Assembly: GCA_044225795.1 (NCBI GenBank)
Contig: JBGAIF010000002.1
Location: 186,001-250,000 of the forward strand
Origin: Nemorincola sp044225795
GTDB taxonomy: Bacteria > Bacteroidota > Bacteroidia > Chitinophagales > Chitinophagaceae
DNA: 64,000 bases
Direction: 5' to 3'
The notes under the pieces were generated by a model, which made no database searches, had not been told where the DNA came from, and worked only from the letters and a program-made list of their open reading frames with translations. Positions 62,099 to 64,000 of this stretch are shown piece by piece. Position numbers and translations under genes: made by a program. The number at the start of each line of letters is the position of its first letter. Position 1 is the stretch's first letter.

Positions 62099-62114
62099 CA
62101 ATCCCAAAACGGGA

Positions 62115-62187
62115 GGTGCGGTAGCTCAGTTGGTAGAGCAAAGGACTGAAAATCCTTGTGTCGGGGGTTCAATTCCCTCCCGCACCA
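62115..62187 (+). tRNA. tRNA-Phe (anticodon GAA)
   Basis: This 73-nt cloverleaf has a 7-bp acceptor stem GGTGCGG / CCGCACC, D-arm GCTC...GAGC, anticodon stem AAGGA / TCCTT with loop CTGAAAA (GAA anticodon), and T-arm GGGGG TTCAATT CCCTC. The discriminator base is A. The 3' CCA is not encoded. It is transcribed on the plus strand from its own promoter and followed by a terminator hairpin. Confidence 0.95.
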
Positions 62188-62193
62188 CACTAA

Positions 62194-62221
62194 AAAGCCT
62201 TTCAAATATTTGAAAGGCTTT
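62194..62221 (+). terminator. Terminator of tRNA-Phe
   Basis: A 28-bp perfect palindrome (AAAGCCTTTCAAAT / ATTTGAAAGGCTTT) followed by CTTTATT. Confidence 0.85.
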
Positions 62222-62251
62222 CTTTATTCATTAGCTTTCTCTAAAAAAAAT

Positions 62252-62277
62252 AAAGTGCCGGTAAGAACCGGCACTTT
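62252..62277. terminator. Terminator of the secreted Ig-like protein gene
   Basis: An 11-bp stem AAAGTGCCGGT / ACCGGCACTTT with loop AAGA. On the minus strand it ends in ATTTTTTTT, serving the gene at 62308-63654; the plus strand also ends in T. Confidence 0.88.
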
Positions 62278-62307
62278 TCATAAGTCAATTGAACATCGCA
62301 AATGGTA

Positions 62308-63654
62308 TTACTGCACTACAACCGGAGTACTATAAACACCACGCGATGTACGCATGGTTACATAGTACATTCCTGCGGGCCGGTCAATGCGCACTTCATT
62401 ATCCTTGTTTGTCTTTGTGCTGAATTCAGCAACACGTGCACCTACCAGGTCTGTTATCACAACAGACGCATCGAGTTGCTCATCTGAAGAAAGGCTGATC
62501 GTAAATGAACCGGTATTCGGGTTAGGGAACAGGTTCAGTTTAGTGACCATGGGCGCATTAGCAGCTACACCGGATACACAGGTGCCGCCAAGCGCTTTCA
62601 CAGTAACACTCTTGGTCGCAGTACCAGTACCGCAGCCATTAGTAACTGAATAAGTGATGGTAGTGGTTCCTATGGCAACACCGGATACGATACCACCGGA
62701 GGCCGCCGTAGCTATAGTAGTAGCTGCGCTTGACCACACGCCGCCGCTGGTGGCATCGGACATAATGATGTGGGTACCAACACATACAAGTGTGGCGCCG
62801 CTGATGGCAGCAGGAGTCGGAACAGTATTAACTGTAACTGTGGTAGTGGCAGTACCTGTAGAGCCGACAACATAAGAGATTGTTGCGGTTCCGGCAGCAA
62901 CACCACCCACAAGGCCCGACGAGTTCACTGTAGCTATGGAGGTGTTACTGCTGCTCCATACGCCACCCGCAGTTGCATCACTGAGCGGAGTAGTAGCCAG
63001 CACACAAACCGATGTCGTACCGGTGATCGGCGAAACACCTGAAGATGTTCCTTCAGGAATTGCAAGGGAACTGTTGTTCCAAAGATCACCGACATCGGCG
63101 CTTGTATTGTTATTCACAAGATTCATTACAGCATACGCCGTTACACTACCCGTTCCCGCAGTAGGAGCAGTCCATGGAATATCAATCACATAAGTACTAC
63201 CGCTGCCACCACTGCCGGTTGTTACAGACAATGCGGAACTATGCTCAACGATCTTAATGCCGGTATAAGTACCAGTGTGTGTGCTGCCCGCAGTTGACAA
63301 TGTTCCGGCATTTGTTGTTGGGGTCGAGGTCAATACCGTTGCGATCTGGAAACCGTATTTCGACAAAGTCGTAGACCCGGAATTATTTCCCGTAAGCCTT
63401 AATTTATAAGATGTACCGGGAACATATTGCACCGGCGATACAGGAGTTGTGCCGGTTGCATCATACAACACGATAGTTACGCCCACAGAGCTGCTGGGTG
63501 GTGAACTATGACAACCTCCACCTCCACAACCGGGGCTTCCGGTTGCTCCGGTACGGTCTCCGTCTCCCGTTAATCCGGGGCCGGAAGCGCTTCCCTGTAA
63601 ACCAAAATAACATAGGGCGCCTATTGCAGGCAATAGAATAAATAGTTTTTTCAT
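62308..63654 (-). CDS. Secreted Ig-like protein with choice-of-anchor V domain and T9SS sorting domain
   Basis: A 448-residue secreted protein: signal peptide (MKKLFILLPAIGALCYFGLQ), a choice-of-anchor V-like domain (about 30-205, with RTGATGSPGCGGGGCHSSPPSSS and the YRLTG-like KLRLTGNNSG region), two Big-like repeats (about 215-365, GGVWSSSNTSIATVNSSGLVGGVAAGTATISY and a second copy GGVWSSAATTIATAASGGIVSGVAIGTTTITY) and a T9SS type A sorting domain (LFPNPNTGSFTISL to the end). The anchor V domain normally carries a CxxCH-type motif; here it is C43-GGGG-C48-H49. A terminator follows. Confidence 0.85.
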   Translation of the reverse strand: MKKLFILLPAIGALCYFGLQGSASGPGLTGDGDRTGATGSPGCGGGGCHSSPPSSSVGVTIVLYDATGTTPVSPVQYVPGTSYKLRLTGNNSGSTTLSKYGFQIATVLTSTPTTNAGTLSTAGSTHTGTYTGIKIVEHSSALSVTTGSGGSGSTYVIDIPWTAPTAGTGSVTAYAVMNLVNNNTSADVGDLWNNSSLAIPEGTSSGVSPITGTTSVCVLATTPLSDATAGGVWSSSNTSIATVNSSGLVGGVAAGTATISYVVGSTGTATTTVTVNTVPTPAAISGATLVCVGTHIIMSDATSGGVWSSAATTIATAASGGIVSGVAIGTTTITYSVTNGCGTGTATKSVTVKALGGTCVSGVAANAPMVTKLNLFPNPNTGSFTISLSSDEQLDASVVITDLVGARVAEFSTKTNKDNEVRIDRPAGMYYVTMRTSRGVYSTPVVVQ

Positions 63655-63868
63655 TTTGTTTTTTTTAGTTTTTAAAGAGTTAATAACAGTATTCGTTGCT
63701 ATATAACGCTGATTGACAGCAAGTCAATGATCATGTATATACAGCTTTTACGGAAGTGAAGTTAAGTAATTCAAATTTTGCTACCAAACCGGGACAGGCC
63801 CAAACGGGGAGTAGGATCACCGAACCGGCATAAAAGGCAGATGAGCCAAAAAGCACTAATTTCACAGG
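63655..63868. other. Intergenic stretch before the antiporter
   Basis: No gene or exact promoter box recognised. It is the divergent space between the secreted Ig-like protein and the antiporter. Confidence 0.5.
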
Positions 63869-64000
63869 GTGAATTCATATGCCATCATAGCGTTCATCAT
63901 CTGTGTCACCACCTTGTTTGCCTATATTAACCATAGGTTTATCAAGTGGCCATCCACCATTGGCATCATGGCATTATCCCTGATCTTTTCTGTGCTCCTG
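63869..64000 (+). CDS. N-terminal start of a Na+/H+ antiporter (CPA1/NhaP-like), cut by the window end
   Basis: The frame from GTG 63869 encodes 44 residues, MNSYAIIAFIICVTTLFAYI followed by NHRFIKWPSTIGIMALSLIF and SVLL. The NxRFxKxPxTIGxM block after the first membrane helix is typical of CPA1 sodium/proton antiporters. A stop in the same frame just upstream (TAA at 63857) and a GTG with AGG in front make this start likely. The rest lies beyond the window. Confidence 0.7.
   Translation, partial: MNSYAIIAFIICVTTLFAYINHRFIKWPSTIGIMALSLIFSVLL

Overview
This window looks like chromosomal DNA from a member of the Bacteroidota, most like the Chitinophagaceae. The evidence is: (i) four proteins end in Type IX secretion (T9SS) type A sorting domains; (ii) a PorP/SprF-like and PorE/OmpA-like T9SS pair is present; (iii) the -7 promoter box TAnnTTTG stands upstream of many genes, while Shine-Dalgarno sites are weak or absent; (iv) there is a TonB-dependent receptor of the Bacteroidota barrel family, and ATP-type PckA, RsmG, MlaF, FtsK and TatA of Bacteroidota style. 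No rRNA operon, CRISPR array, prophage or intact insertion sequence was seen.

Layout. 1-3.85 kb is the most accessory part. It holds the AT-rich C-terminal end of a large protein and a MORN/TonB protein flanked by two direct copies of a ~300 bp non-coding element. That element carries a hairpin, an 11-bp phased array of TGNGCAA words and, in copy 2, a (CCCTT)15 microsatellite. 3.85-13.1 kb is core metabolism: thiolase, a GT87-like membrane enzyme, a TolB-like protein, the CrcB fluoride channel, SucB, NADP-isocitrate dehydrogenase, a GT2 enzyme and RsmG. 13.2-20.4 kb holds a di-heme peroxidase with an outer-membrane barrel, YebC, an RlmB-SDR pair, a two-gene ABC exporter and a fatty-acid desaturase. 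20.4-30.3 kb holds a TonB receptor, LpxD, a class D beta-lactamase-like lipoprotein, Cmk, an acyl-CoA carboxylase beta subunit with MlaF, and PckA. 30.5-32.7 kb is a small accessory island: a truncated secreted protein, VapBC, a DUF3052 protein and a 660 bp non-coding stretch that again carries TGNGCAA words. 32.7-46.4 kb holds two large secreted metallopeptidases (M14 with a T9SS tail, M1 with a probable barrel), RluD, TatA, a lytic transglycosylase, S20, a frameshifted secreted gene, PlsY with a methyltransferase, and PrmA with a GlsB-like protein. 46.4-55.2 kb holds PorE and PorP, FtsK, LolA, FabD and TsaC. 55.3-64 kb holds a tandem pair of secreted PIG-L-like proteins (the second apparently inactive), membrane and GT2 glycosyltransferase-like genes, a lipoprotein RidA, a secreted sugar dehydrogenase, tRNA-Phe, a secreted Ig-like protein and the start of a Na+/H+ antiporter.

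Common themes. Cell-envelope export dominates: LolA, TatA, the PorP/PorE pair and four T9SS cargo proteins. The promoter signal is clear enough to choose start codons. In four genes the -7 box ends exactly 4 nt before the ATG, which predicts leaderless mRNAs. The most unusual structures are the duplicated hairpin/microsatellite element with its TGNGCAA arrays, and the active/inactive secreted PIG-L pair translated through a GTGA overlap.
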